Source of the DNA: Hyphomicrobiales bacterium
GTDB lineage: Bacteria; Pseudomonadota; Alphaproteobacteria; Rhizobiales; Rhizobiaceae
DNA length: 64,000 nucleotides
Direction of reading: 5' to 3'
NCBI GenBank assembly: GCA_900472175.1
Contig: UCHD01000004.1
Coordinates: 243,723 to 307,722, forward strand
In this document: positions 52,839 to 62,014 of the stretch, piece after piece
Numbering within the stretch: the first letter of the stretch is position 1
How the letters are laid out: the number at the start of each line of letters is the position of its first letter
Made by a program: the position numbers and the translations under genes
Notes under the pieces: model-generated
What the model saw: only the letters and a program-made list of their open reading frames with translations
The model's database searches: none
Told to the model about the DNA's origin: nothing

Positions 52839-54194
52839 TCAAGCAGCGTAGTCATCGTCTTCGATGGACAGCTTTTTATCGAGTCCGTATTTCTGCATTT
52901 TCTCGTAGAGCGTCTTTCGGGAGATGCCCAGAAGCTCATAAACGGGCCGTAATGCGCCGCCATGGGCGGCAAGCGCGCTAGCGATAATGCCGCGTTCATA
53001 ATCGGCGACCTTATCCGCCAGCCGCTGTTTTTCGGGCTGGACCTGTCCTTCATCCGGTGTCAAGTCGAGGCCGAGGACCAGCCGGTCGGCCGCGTTACGG
53101 AGTTCGCGAACATTGCCCGGCCATGTGCGTTCGGCGATCTCGGTGATCAGGCTCGGCGGCACATCGATATCACTGCGCACATAGCGGGCGGCGGCCTCTC
53201 GGACCAGTTGCAGGAACAGGAGCGGGATATCCGCCTTGCGCTGCGCCAGCGAGGGCACATGCAGCGTCGCAACATTCAGGCGGTAGAGAAGATCGGCGCG
53301 AAAACGCCCGGCCGCAACTTCCGCCTCCAGATTGACCTTGCTGGTGGCAACGAAGCGCACGTCGAGCGGTACGATTTCGTTGGAGCCGAGCCGAGTGATC
53401 ACCCGTTCCTGCAGCACCCTGAGAAACTTGGCCTGCAGATCAAAGGGCAGGGAGCCGATCTCGTCCAGCAGGATGGTGCCGCCGCGCGCATGTTCGAATT
53501 TGCCGTAGCGTGGCCTGATCGCACCCGGAAAAGCACCGGCTTCATGGCCGAACAACTCGCTCTCGATCAGGTTTTCCGGCAGGGCGGCGCAGTTGATGGC
53601 GATCAGCGGCCGGTCGGCGCGGGCGCTGATGTCGTGCAACGCCCGCGCAACCACTTCTTTGCCGGCGCCGGTTTCGCCAATGATCAGCGTATCGGCGTCG
53701 GTGGCGCCGATGGCACGCAGCCGGTAACGCAGATCGACCATCGCCTGGGTACGGCCAGGCAACCGTGCCTCGATATCGTCCCGTTTACCGGCAACTGCGC
53801 GAAGGCGGCGGTTTTCCAGCACCAGACTGCGGCGGTCGAGCGCACGGCGGGCGATGGCCGCAAGATGCTGGGCGGTAAACGGTTTTTCGAGGAAGTCGTA
53901 GACACCTTCGCGCATCGCCTTGACGGCCAGTTGCACGTCGCCGTGGCCGGTGACGAGGATGACCGGGATTTCGGCGTCGACCTCGCGGATGCGCTGCAAC
54001 AGCGTCATGCCGTCCATGCCGGGCATGCGGATATCGCTGACGACGACGCCGGAAAAGCTGTAGCCGGTCAGTTCCAGCACGTCTTCGGCGCTGGAGAACG
54101 TATCGACATCCAGACCGAACAGGCCGAGTGCCTGCGCAGTGGAGTGGCGCATTTCCTCTTCGTCATCGACCAGCAGCACACGCGCATCGCTCAT
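52839..54194 (-). CDS. sigma-54-dependent response regulator, DctD-like
   Basis: This 451-aa protein has an N-terminal receiver (Asp54 in VVSDIRMPGMDG), an AAA+ domain with Walker A GETGAGKE (173-180), Walker B GGTILLDEIG and arginine-finger region. A Fis-type HTH ends it (YELLGISRKTLYEKMQKYGL). The sigma-54-contacting loop reads GAFPGA (220-225) instead of GAFTGA, a Thr-to-Pro change. It overlaps the sensor gene by 4 bp (ATGA). It probably activates tctCBA in response to an external carboxylate. Confidence 0.9.
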   Translation of the reverse strand: MSDARVLLVDDEEEMRHSTAQALGLFGLDVDTFSSAEDVLELTGYSFSGVVVSDIRMPGMDGMTLLQRIREVDAEIPVILVTGHGDVQLAVKAMREGVYDFLEKPFTAQHLAAIARRALDRRSLVLENRRLRAVAGKRDDIEARLPGRTQAMVDLRYRLRAIGATDADTLIIGETGAGKEVVARALHDISARADRPLIAINCAALPENLIESELFGHEAGAFPGAIRPRYGKFEHARGGTILLDEIGSLPFDLQAKFLRVLQERVITRLGSNEIVPLDVRFVATSKVNLEAEVAAGRFRADLLYRLNVATLHVPSLAQRKADIPLLFLQLVREAAARYVRSDIDVPPSLITEIAERTWPGNVRELRNAADRLVLGLDLTPDEGQVQPEKQRLADKVADYERGIIASALAAHGGALRPVYELLGISRKTLYEKMQKYGLDKKLSIEDDDYAA

Positions 54195-56011
54195 TCTGCG
54201 GCCTCCCGGGCGGCGGTCGCGGCCTCTAGCTCGATGCGGAAGACGGCGCCGCCCTCAGGATGATTGGAGACGGACAGGCTGCCGCCGAAATCCTTGACGA
54301 TATTGTAGGAGATCGACAGCCCGAGCCCTAGCCCCTTGCCGACGCCCTTGGTGGTGTAGAAAGGATCGAAGATACGCTCGGCGATTGCCGCCGGAACGCC
54401 GGGGCCATGGTCGCTGATCGTCAGGATCACCGTGTCGCCCTGGCGGGCCGCCAGGACATGGATACGCCGGTCGTCGAGACCTTCGATCGCATCGGCCGCA
54501 TTGGTGATGATGTTGACGAGGACTTGTTGCAGCCGGACGAACCCGGCATGCACCATTGCGGCATCTTCGCAAAGCTCGACCAGCAGGTCTGCATCTGCGG
54601 TCTTCAGGCGGGCAGAAACGATTTCCAGCGTATCGTCGATGACGGCATCGAGGGCGACGGATCCGAGCTTCTCGTTCGGCTTGCGGGCAAAGTTGCGCAG
54701 GTGGCGGCTGATCGAGGCCATGCGGTCGATCAGTCCGGAAATACGCCTGATATTGTCGCGGGCCTCCGGCACTCGTTCCAGGTCGATCAGCATCGCCGCG
54801 CTATCTGCATAAGTCTTGGCAGCGGCCAGCGGCTGGTTGAGTTCATGGGAGAGGGCGGCGGACATCTGGCCCAATCCGGCCAGCTTGCCGGCCTGGATCA
54901 GGTCGGCCTGCGTCTTGCGCAATTCCCGTTCGGTCAACCGCCGCTCGGTGATCTCTTCCTCGATGCGTTGGTTGACGAGGGCGAGATCGGCGGTGCGTTC
55001 CTCAACCCGGTGTTCCAGTTCGTTGTGCGCCTCGGTCTGCATGCGCATGCGCTCGGCAAGGCGTGCCCGGCGTTGCATGATGATGGCCAACGCAAGTCCG
55101 GCCAGGCCAAGGAAGAGCACGACCGCAATGATGGTGGTTCGTGCCTGGGTGCGAACGGAGGCGGTGTCCATCAGCACGTTCACGGTCCAGTCCGCCTCGG
55201 GCATATATTGTGACAGGACCAGATATTCCCTGTGCTGTGCGGTGGTCATGGTCATCAATTCGTGGCCGTCGAGTGTCGAGCGGGTGATCGGTAATGGCGT
55301 GATGTCCGCTTCCGCGTAGCGCCGCGAGGCCTGCGTCCGTTTCAGCCGCTCGCTGTTGATCGGCAAGGTGCTGGAGTAAAGCCATTCCGGGCTGCCGGTC
55401 ATGAAGACGATGCCTTCAGGGTCGGAGACGAAGATCTTGTATTCCCCGCCGCGCCACGAAGCTTCTATCGAGCTGATGTCTACCTTGAAAACGATCACGC
55501 CGCTGATGCGGCCATCGACGATAATGGGGGCTGAGAAGAAATATCCGCGCACCAGCGAGGTCGTACCCAAGGCGTAAAACCGCGATTGTTTGCCGTTGGC
55601 AGCGTCCTGGAAATAGGGGCGGTAGCTGAAGTTCTGACCGACAAAGCTTGTCTTCAGATCGTAGTTGCTGGCGGCAATGGTATTTCCGTCGAGGGTTATG
55701 ACGTAGATGTCGGAGGATTCCAGCAGGCCGTTGATCTCCTTGAGATAGACATTTGCCGCATCGCGCAGGCCCTTGTCATCCGGATGGCTGATCAATTCCT
55801 TGATGTCGTCGTGATCGGCAATCAGGGCCGGCAAGGGTTCATAGCGGCTGAGATGGCCGCTCAGCGCCGAGACCGCCAGGCGCAAGGCCGAACTGGCCTG
55901 CAGCGATGCCTCGTCCATATAGCTGCGCGTTGCCCATGCTCCGCCTTGAAAAATCACGGCAAAAAGCAAAAGCGGTGCAAGGCACAGGACAACAGCTAAG
56001 CGAACTTTCAC
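54191..56011 (-). CDS. sensor histidine kinase, DctB-like
   Basis: This 606-aa membrane kinase has a first helix at about residues 5-27, then a periplasmic double-Cache sensor domain (about 30-285). A second helix at about 290-312 and a coiled coil follow. The catalytic part has SAALSHELNQPLAAAKTYAD (phospho-His), INIITNAADAIEG (N box), ISDHGPGVP (G1) and GKGLGLGLSISYNI (G2). This is the DctB layout, sensing dicarboxylates or related acids outside the cell. The start is GTG; GGAGG lies 12 nt upstream. It is cotranscribed with the response regulator. Confidence 0.9.
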   Translation of the reverse strand: MKVRLAVVLCLAPLLLFAVIFQGGAWATRSYMDEASLQASSALRLAVSALSGHLSRYEPLPALIADHDDIKELISHPDDKGLRDAANVYLKEINGLLESSDIYVITLDGNTIAASNYDLKTSFVGQNFSYRPYFQDAANGKQSRFYALGTTSLVRGYFFSAPIIVDGRISGVIVFKVDISSIEASWRGGEYKIFVSDPEGIVFMTGSPEWLYSSTLPINSERLKRTQASRRYAEADITPLPITRSTLDGHELMTMTTAQHREYLVLSQYMPEADWTVNVLMDTASVRTQARTTIIAVVLFLGLAGLALAIIMQRRARLAERMRMQTEAHNELEHRVEERTADLALVNQRIEEEITERRLTERELRKTQADLIQAGKLAGLGQMSAALSHELNQPLAAAKTYADSAAMLIDLERVPEARDNIRRISGLIDRMASISRHLRNFARKPNEKLGSVALDAVIDDTLEIVSARLKTADADLLVELCEDAAMVHAGFVRLQQVLVNIITNAADAIEGLDDRRIHVLAARQGDTVILTISDHGPGVPAAIAERIFDPFYTTKGVGKGLGLGLSISYNIVKDFGGSLSVSNHPEGGAVFRIELEAATAAREAAE

Positions 56012-56118
56012 GGATTAAAGGCTCCTCCCTCGTTTCCGGCCAGCGGCTATGCGCCACTGGCAGCGAGTTTAAAGGCCTGTGTCCAAGTTTCCAAGAGCCG
56101 TTATCTGCCGCTTTGCGC

Positions 56119-56364
56119 TTACCGCTGCTCCAGTGCGATGACCGTGCCGTCGGAAAAAGCCAGATCCTGTTGCAGACTGGCCGGCAGGTGGGAAAGTTCG
56201 CGCCGGGTTGCTCTGCGTGTCTCCGCGACCTTGTGGGCGTGGTAACCTTCGCTCAATTGCTGGACAAGCGGCGCAAACATCTGGCGCATGGAGAATGTGA
56301 AGCCGCCGGCGCGCAGCTGAACAGAGTTCGTATCCGCCGGCGTGGTGTCGTATTGCAGGGACAT
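56119..56364 (-). CDS. hypothetical protein, 81 aa
   Basis: This short protein (MSLQYDTTPADTNSVQLRAG) has a predicted helix around FTFSMRQMFAPLVQQLSEGY and a basic middle (HKVAETRRATRREL). AAAGGAG lies 6 nt before the ATG, an excellent site. It is divergent from the LysR gene across 121 bp, so the LysR protein may control it. No domain is assigned with confidence. Confidence 0.65.
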   Translation of the reverse strand: MSLQYDTTPADTNSVQLRAGGFTFSMRQMFAPLVQQLSEGYHAHKVAETRRATRRELSHLPASLQQDLAFSDGTVIALEQR

Positions 56365-56485
56365 GGGAAGCTCCTTTCATCACGTCTTCGATGTTTGCAA
56401 CTTGACTATCGCGCCCCTTTGAGGTTCAATCAAACGAAATGAAGTGATGTTGTCATTCAAAAAATCTGATCCGAAAGGTTCCGCC

Positions 56486-57370
56486 ATGAACATGATGCTG
56501 CGTCATGTGCTTCCGCTTCTCGAACTGGACATCCTGAAAACCTTCGTCGCCATCGCCGAGACCGGAAACTTTACGACGGCCGCCGAAACGGTCTACCGGA
56601 CCCCATCGGCGGTCTCGATGCAGATCAAGAAACTTGAGGAAATGCTGGGCTGCGTTCTCTTCCTGCGGGATGCGCGTTCGGTATCACTGACGCCGAAAGG
56701 CGAGGTGCTGTTAGGGTTTGCGCGGCGCATGCTGGCGCTCAACAACGAGGCGGTGTCGCGTTTCCTCTTGCCTGACATGAACGGCGTTGTCCGTGTCGGC
56801 GCACCGGAAGATATCGGCGAGCGCATCCTGCCCGAAGTGCTCAAGCGTTTCTCCGAATCCTATCCGAACGTCACGGTGGACGTGACCATCGGAACCAGCA
56901 GCGTCATGCGCAAGCGCGTCGACGAGCACCGCATGGACATCGCCATCTTCAACAGCATGGCTGGCGAGAACACCGGCGGCGGCGAAATCCTCGTTTCCGA
57001 AAGGCTTGTCTGGGCCGGGACGAAATGCGGAACCGCTCACGCGCGCGAACCGCTGCCAATCTCGATGTGGGAAGATGGGTGCGTCTGGCGCGCCGACGCC
57101 GTGGAGAAGCTGACACAGTCCGGCCGCAAGTTTCGCGTGGCGTTCCTGAGTGCGCACACAACGGGCCAACGCGCCGCGATCCAAGCCGACCTGGCGATTG
57201 CGCCTTTGCCGCGCTACCTTGTCCATGGCGATCTGGTGGCGCTTGGTGAGGCCGAAGGCCTGCCGGAGCTTGGTCACTACAATATCGGTCTGCAGGTGGT
57301 CGACAATGCTTCGCCACCGGTTCTGGCCGTCGCCGAGCATGTGCGGACCGCTTTTGTCGGATTGCAATAA
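56486..57370 (+). CDS. LysR family transcriptional regulator (LrhA-like)
   Basis: This 294-aa protein has an N-terminal winged HTH (LDILKTFVAIAETGNFTTAA, then VYRTPSAVSMQIKKLEEMLG) and a type 2 periplasmic-binding-like effector domain with GAPEDIGERILPEVLKRF. The sequence AETVYRTPSAVSMQIKKLEE is characteristic of the LrhA/PecT subgroup. AAAGG 7 nt before the ATG at 56486 supports this start. A terminator follows the stop. Confidence 0.9.
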   Translation: MNMMLRHVLPLLELDILKTFVAIAETGNFTTAAETVYRTPSAVSMQIKKLEEMLGCVLFLRDARSVSLTPKGEVLLGFARRMLALNNEAVSRFLLPDMNGVVRVGAPEDIGERILPEVLKRFSESYPNVTVDVTIGTSSVMRKRVDEHRMDIAIFNSMAGENTGGGEILVSERLVWAGTKCGTAHAREPLPISMWEDGCVWRADAVEKLTQSGRKFRVAFLSAHTTGQRAAIQADLAIAPLPRYLVHGDLVALGEAEGLPELGHYNIGLQVVDNASPPVLAVAEHVRTAFVGLQ

Positions 57371-57381
57371 ACGATAGGCAG

Positions 57382-57408
57382 GGGCGGCGCTTATACGTCG
57401 CCCTTTTT
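57382..57408 (+). terminator. rho-independent terminator of the LysR gene
   Basis: GGGCGGCG (57382-57389) pairs with CGTCGCCC (57396-57403, one G-T pair) and is followed by TTTTT. It overlaps the 3' end of the convergent topoisomerase gene. Confidence 0.75.
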
Positions 57409-58458
57409 CAGCCAGCGCTGAACGCGGATTTCGTCTTTGTCCATCCAGCGCGTCAGCGTTTCGCTGCGGCTCGCGCGCATCTTTGCAAGTTCCGCCAGCG
57501 AGCCATTCTCAAAATCTTCGAAAACTTTCGGATGGATATAGGACGAGCGGCAGACGGCACGGGTATTGACCAGCCGTGCCGCGACCATATCGACGACGTC
57601 ATTGATCTGGCGTTTGATTTGCCTCTGGCTCGGGCCTTGCTCGACTACGGAGAGAGCAGTTGCTGCCATGCGGGTGGCGCCCCAGGTGCGGAATTGCCGC
57701 GAGGAAAAATCGGCGCCAGAGGCGTCGCGGATATAGGCATTGACGTCCTGTGAGCGGATTGCATGCCGTTCGCCATCCTCATCAAGATACTGAAACAATT
57801 GCTGACCGGGCAGTTCCTGCAGCATGCGGATCGACTTTGTAATACGCCGATCACTGTGGCTGAGCCGCCATTCCTTGCCGGATTTTCCCTTGAAGTTGAA
57901 GTGGACACTGGCCCCTTCGATCTTCACATGGCGATTGCGCAGCGTCGTCAGCCCATAAGAGCCATTTTCCTCGGCATAGCTGGCATTGCCGACGCGGATA
58001 TAGAGATTGTCGAGCAGCCAGACGATTGTCGCGAGCGCCTTGTCCAAACCCGGTTTGCGCAGACGCAGATCGCTATCGACCTTCTCGCGTATCTTTGGTA
58101 GCCGCGCGGCAAAATCCGGCAATTGCGCGAACTTGGTCTTGCCGCGTTCGGCCGACCATTCCGGATGATAGCGATATTGTTTTCGCCCGCGTGCATCCCG
58201 GCCGGTTGCCTGCAGATGCGAATGCGGATCGACCGAGATCAGCACGTCGGTATAGGCGGGCGGAATGGCAAGCGCTGCGATCCGGTCCAGTTCGTTGCGG
58301 TCCTCGATGCGTCTGCCGGTGGAATCATAATAGAGAAATGCGCGTTTGCCCGGCTTGCGGATAATGCCGCCGTCCAGATTCGACAGATAGACGAGTTCCG
58401 GCGGCTTTGCAGCTTCCGCGTCGTCGATCTTTCCGGTGCGAGATGGTGTCTGATCCAC
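57391..58458 (-). CDS. DNA topoisomerase IB (eukaryotic/poxvirus type)
   Basis: This 355-aa protein belongs to the bacterial TopIB family. Catalytic residues are in expected contexts: Arg in TTLRNRHV, Lys in the FNFKGKSGKEW strand, the SSRQFRTWGAT helix, and the nucleophilic Tyr307 in CRSSYIHPKV. The N-terminal domain begins LVYLSNLDGGIIRKPGKRAF and contains YRYHPEW. It relaxes supercoils through a 3'-phosphotyrosine intermediate. The start is GTG. It is monocistronic. Confidence 0.9.
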   Translation of the reverse strand: MDQTPSRTGKIDDAEAAKPPELVYLSNLDGGIIRKPGKRAFLYYDSTGRRIEDRNELDRIAALAIPPAYTDVLISVDPHSHLQATGRDARGRKQYRYHPEWSAERGKTKFAQLPDFAARLPKIREKVDSDLRLRKPGLDKALATIVWLLDNLYIRVGNASYAEENGSYGLTTLRNRHVKIEGASVHFNFKGKSGKEWRLSHSDRRITKSIRMLQELPGQQLFQYLDEDGERHAIRSQDVNAYIRDASGADFSSRQFRTWGATRMAATALSVVEQGPSQRQIKRQINDVVDMVAARLVNTRAVCRSSYIHPKVFEDFENGSLAELAKMRASRSETLTRWMDKDEIRVQRWLKKGDV

Positions 58459-58519
58459 AGTGACGCAAAAACGCCGCCGTGTTCATTTGGTTCCAGCAAC
58501 GGTGAGCAAATTTAAGGTG

Positions 58520-60562
58520 CTATTCCCGGCTGCGACGCCTGCGCCTGCCGCCGCCATCTCCGCCATCGTCTGAAAGGACCTTGCGCTCGGGTAGCGTCAC
58601 CACCTGGGAGAGTTTCGGGAACGTATCGACCTTGTTCGGCAGTGCCATGGCGTAGACGAAATGCTCTTGAAACTTTGATTCAAGTGCCGTCTCTATCTTC
58701 TCGATTTTGCTGACGGTTTTCTCGATCTCGCGGCGGTGGTCACGGTTGAGCAGCGCCATCAGCGCGCCGGTGCCGGCAGCGTTGCCGACGGCCTTGACCT
58801 CGGAAAGATCGCAATCGGGAATAAGGCCGAGAACCATGGCGTATTTCGGATCGATGAAGGAGCCGAACGCACCGGCAAAGCGGATCGTATCGACATGCTC
58901 GATCTCCAGCTTTTCCATCAGAAGCTTGATGCCGGCATAAAGCGCTGCCTTGGCAAGCTGGATGGCGCGAACGTCATTCTGGGTGACTGTAATCCGTTGC
59001 TCGCCCTCATGCAGCAGATAAGAGAAGGTGCGACCGTTCTGCAGGATGCGCGGGCTTTTTTCCGCCATGCCGCCATCGACGACGCCGTCTTCGGAAATGA
59101 TGCCGCAGAGATACATCTCGGCGACCACCTCGATAATCGCCGAGCCGCAGATGCCGGTGACGCCGACGGCCGTGGCTTCCTCGGCAAAACCGTCTTCATC
59201 CGACCATTTGTCGACGCCGATGACGCGGAATTTCGGTTCCAGCGTTGCCGGATCGATGCGGACGCGCTCGATGGCGCCGGGAGCGGCGCGTTGGCCCGAG
59301 GAAATTTCGGCACCTTCGAAGGCCGGGCCGGTCGGCGAGGAGGCTGCTACGACGCGGTCCTTGTTGCCCAGCACGATTTCAGCGTTGGTACCGACATCGA
59401 CCAGAAGCATCATGCGGTCCTGGCGATAGGGCCCTTCCGCCAGTGTTGCGCCGGCAGCATCGGCGCCAACGTGACCGGCGATGCACGGCAGCATATAGAC
59501 CCGCGCGCCGCGGTTGACGTCGATATCGATCTCATGTGCCCAGTATTGCAGCGCGCCGGAGATGGCGAGTGCGAACGGCGCCTGGCCGAGTTCGGTCGGA
59601 TCTATGCCAAGGAACAGGTGGTGCATGATCGGATTGGCGACAAAGACCATGTCGAGAATGTCGTGCCGATCGACTTCGCCCTCGGCGCAAACCTTGCCAA
59701 TCAGCATGTTGATGGCTTCGCGCACCGCCTTGGTCATGGCCTCGCGGCCATCCGGGTTCATCATCACGTAGGAGACGCGGCTCATCAGGTCTTCGCCGAA
59801 GCGGATTTGCGGGTTCGACGTGCCGGAGGAGGCGACGATGCGGCCGGAGAGCAACGAAACCAGATGCATGGCAATGGTGGTCGAGCCGATATCACAGGCG
59901 ACACCATAGGCTTCGTTCTTGAGGCCCGGCCACAGGCCGACGATGAACGGGCGGGAACTGTCCATGTCGCGGTGGATGGCCGCGGTGACACCCCAGTTGC
60001 CCTTGCGCAGGATGCCCTGAATCTGCGGGATGAGGTGCGGTGCGATCAAAAGATCCTTCCAGCCCCAGTCCTTTTCCAGCATGACCTTCAGCCGGTCGAG
60101 GTCGCCGAGCGGCTTGTGCATGTCGGGCTCATCGACCTCGACGTAGCAGAGTTGGACGGCAGCGTTGCGCTCGATCACCCGGTCGGTCGCGGCCTTGCGC
60201 ACCACCTGCGCGTTGATGACGGTATCCTGCGGCACGTCGATGACGAGGTCGCCGAGGATCTGCGACGAGCAGGACAAACGGCGGCCGTCCGGCAGGCCGC
60301 GAATGCTTTCGTAGCGCTCTTCCTTCGGTCCCTTGACGGAGATGTGGTCGAGCGAGGAGATGATCTTGTGCTTGGCAAAATTGCCTTCCTGCACCGAGAC
60401 CTGACAGCGTCCGCAGGTCGCCCGGCCACCGCAGACGCTCTCCACGTAGACGCCGAGCGAGCGCGCCGCATCCAGCACCGGCGTGCCGACGGGAAAACGG
60501 CCGCGTTTGCCGGATGGCATGAACAGGACGAGGGGATCGCTTTTGTTTTCCTGGGCGGACAC
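58520..60562 (-). CDS. RACo-type corrinoid activation protein (2Fe-2S plus ASKHA ATPase domain)
   Basis: This 680-aa protein has an N-terminal [2Fe-2S] ferredoxin domain with ligands Cys44, Cys50, Cys53 and Cys98 (CGGRATCGRC, then RRLSCSSQ). A linker and a C-terminal actin-like ATPase domain follow (GVACDIGSTTIAMHLVSLL, and VDVGTNAEIVLG). This is the build of RACo proteins that use ATP to re-reduce inactive Co(II) corrinoid proteins. The GTG at 60562 is preferred because it gives the MSAQENKSDPLVLF start. The protein ends in an Arg-rich tail (GGGRRRRRSRE). It is the last gene of the C1 operon. Confidence 0.86.
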   Translation of the reverse strand: MSAQENKSDPLVLFMPSGKRGRFPVGTPVLDAARSLGVYVESVCGGRATCGRCQVSVQEGNFAKHKIISSLDHISVKGPKEERYESIRGLPDGRRLSCSSQILGDLVIDVPQDTVINAQVVRKAATDRVIERNAAVQLCYVEVDEPDMHKPLGDLDRLKVMLEKDWGWKDLLIAPHLIPQIQGILRKGNWGVTAAIHRDMDSSRPFIVGLWPGLKNEAYGVACDIGSTTIAMHLVSLLSGRIVASSGTSNPQIRFGEDLMSRVSYVMMNPDGREAMTKAVREAINMLIGKVCAEGEVDRHDILDMVFVANPIMHHLFLGIDPTELGQAPFALAISGALQYWAHEIDIDVNRGARVYMLPCIAGHVGADAAGATLAEGPYRQDRMMLLVDVGTNAEIVLGNKDRVVAASSPTGPAFEGAEISSGQRAAPGAIERVRIDPATLEPKFRVIGVDKWSDEDGFAEEATAVGVTGICGSAIIEVVAEMYLCGIISEDGVVDGGMAEKSPRILQNGRTFSYLLHEGEQRITVTQNDVRAIQLAKAALYAGIKLLMEKLEIEHVDTIRFAGAFGSFIDPKYAMVLGLIPDCDLSEVKAVGNAAGTGALMALLNRDHRREIEKTVSKIEKIETALESKFQEHFVYAMALPNKVDTFPKLSQVVTLPERKVLSDDGGDGGGRRRRRSRE

Positions 60563-60605
60563 GGTCAGTACATTCCTATTCGCTTTTTGGCATATTCGCT
60601 TCGGC

Positions 60606-60941
60606 CTATTCACTCAGCCGCCGTGCATTGGCGCGGACGCGGCTGCCGTAAGGTTTCAGTGCCGCGACGGCGACCCGGTCGGAAGCACCGGCAAGGCCGG
60701 CGCAGGTTCCGGTCGCCAGCGCCGAGACGGCAATCATGCCTTCTTTCATCATCGCGGCGTTGACGGCCATGATGCTTTCGGTCGCAGCCGAGAGTTTTTC
60801 GGTGATCATCCGGCTGACTTCAGTCACGCCACCCTGCGATCCACCGGACAGCGCGATATCCTGCATCCGCGAGGATATGACCATCGGGGCCTGAAACCAG
60901 AGGCTTGCGAACTCATCGAGCAGATCGGCACTGAAAAACAT
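60606..60941 (-). CDS. unknown 111-aa helical protein of the C1 operon
   Basis: This short Ala/Met-rich protein (MFFSADLLDEFASLWFQAP) is predicted entirely helical, with SRMITEKLSAATESIMAVNA recalling phasin-like amphipathic helices. It lies between the methyltransferase (19 bp upstream) and RACo (43 bp downstream) and must be cotranscribed. AAGAGACGTG before the ATG at 60941 supports the start. No function is assigned. A structural or regulatory partner of the corrinoid system is a guess. Confidence 0.7.
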   Translation of the reverse strand: MFFSADLLDEFASLWFQAPMVISSRMQDIALSGGSQGGVTEVSRMITEKLSAATESIMAVNAAMMKEGMIAVSALATGTCAGLAGASDRVAVAALKPYGSRVRANARRLSE

Positions 60942-60960
60942 CACGTCTCTTTTCTGGCGG

Positions 60961-61920
60961 CTATTCCGCCCTTGCACCGGCGCGTCCTGCGCGGCCACCA
61001 CGGCGGCCGCCGCCGGCGCCTGCCGGGGATGCTGCGGCGGCAACGGCGCCGCCCTCAGCCGGCTTGTGATCACGATAGGTCATGATCCAGTTGCCGCAGT
61101 TCGGGTCGGTGCCGTTCAGGACATTGGCGGCGCGAACGGCTTCCATTTCCTGCGGACGGCACGGGTTCATGATCGCCGACGTCATGCCCGCTCCGATAAC
61201 CATGGGAATGAAGCCGGCATTGATGCCGTGGCGATGCGGCAGGCCGAACGAGATGTTCGACAGGCCGCAGGTGGTGTTGACCTTCAATTCATTGCGCAGA
61301 CGGTGCAGCAGCGCGAAGACCTGGCGGCCCGCATCGCCGAGAGCACCGATCGGCATGACGAGCGGATCGACCACGATATCGTGCGGCTTGATACCATAGT
61401 CCATGGCGCGTTCGACAATTTTCTTCGCAACTGCGAAGCGGACGTCCGGATCCATCGAAATACCGGTTTCATCATTCGAGATGGCCACCACCGGAACGTC
61501 GTACTTCTTGCAGAGCGGCAGGATGGCTTCGAGCTTTTCTTCTTCACCGGTGACGGAATTGACCAGGGGCCGGCCCTTGGCGACCTTCAGCGCAGCTTCG
61601 ATGGCGGCGGTGACCGAACTGTCGATCGACAGCGGTACATCGACCAGCCCCTGGACGATCTCGAGCGTCTGGACGAGCAGGGCCGGTTCGGTCTCGTTCG
61701 GGTTGACCGAGGTGACGCCGGCATTGACGTCGAGCATGGTGGCGCCCGCCGCGACCTGTTCCAGCGCGTCTTTGATCACAGTTTCGAAATTGCCGACGAC
61801 CATCTCGGCAGCAAGCTTTTTGCGGCCGGTCGGATTGATGCGTTCACCGATGACGCAGAAGGGCTGGTCGAAACCGATGATGATTTCGCGGGTGGCGGAA
61901 GCAACGATGGTGCGGGTCAT
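60961..61920 (-). CDS. methyltetrahydrofolate:corrinoid methyltransferase (pterin-binding/DHPS-like fold)
   Basis: This 319-aa TIM-barrel protein of the pterin-binding family is closest to the MeTr/AcsE-MetH type. It has FCVIGERINPTGRKKLAAEM, GATMLDVNAG, VPLSIDSS, LVNSVTGEEEKLEAILPL and GLSNISFGLPHR. It would transfer a methyl group between a corrinoid protein and tetrahydrofolate. After residue 290 comes a Gly/Arg-rich tail (GGGRRGGRAGRAGARAE) not part of the fold. The corrinoid protein is not in the window. Confidence 0.86.
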   Translation of the reverse strand: MTRTIVASATREIIIGFDQPFCVIGERINPTGRKKLAAEMVVGNFETVIKDALEQVAAGATMLDVNAGVTSVNPNETEPALLVQTLEIVQGLVDVPLSIDSSVTAAIEAALKVAKGRPLVNSVTGEEEKLEAILPLCKKYDVPVVAISNDETGISMDPDVRFAVAKKIVERAMDYGIKPHDIVVDPLVMPIGALGDAGRQVFALLHRLRNELKVNTTCGLSNISFGLPHRHGINAGFIPMVIGAGMTSAIMNPCRPQEMEAVRAANVLNGTDPNCGNWIMTYRDHKPAEGGAVAAAASPAGAGGGRRGGRAGRAGARAE

Positions 61921-62014
61921 GGATGATCCTTCGGGTCGATGAGCGCAAGCTGTGCCGTGCGCCTGAATGATGTGTCAAAAGCGCTGCCATGGCGGCGCCC
62001 GTTCGCGTGTTTCG

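Noticed and set aside
58736-60763. Open frame of 675 codons on the forward strand opposite the RACo gene
   Set aside because: It is a shadow of the RACo gene with low-complexity composition. All motifs are on the reverse strand.
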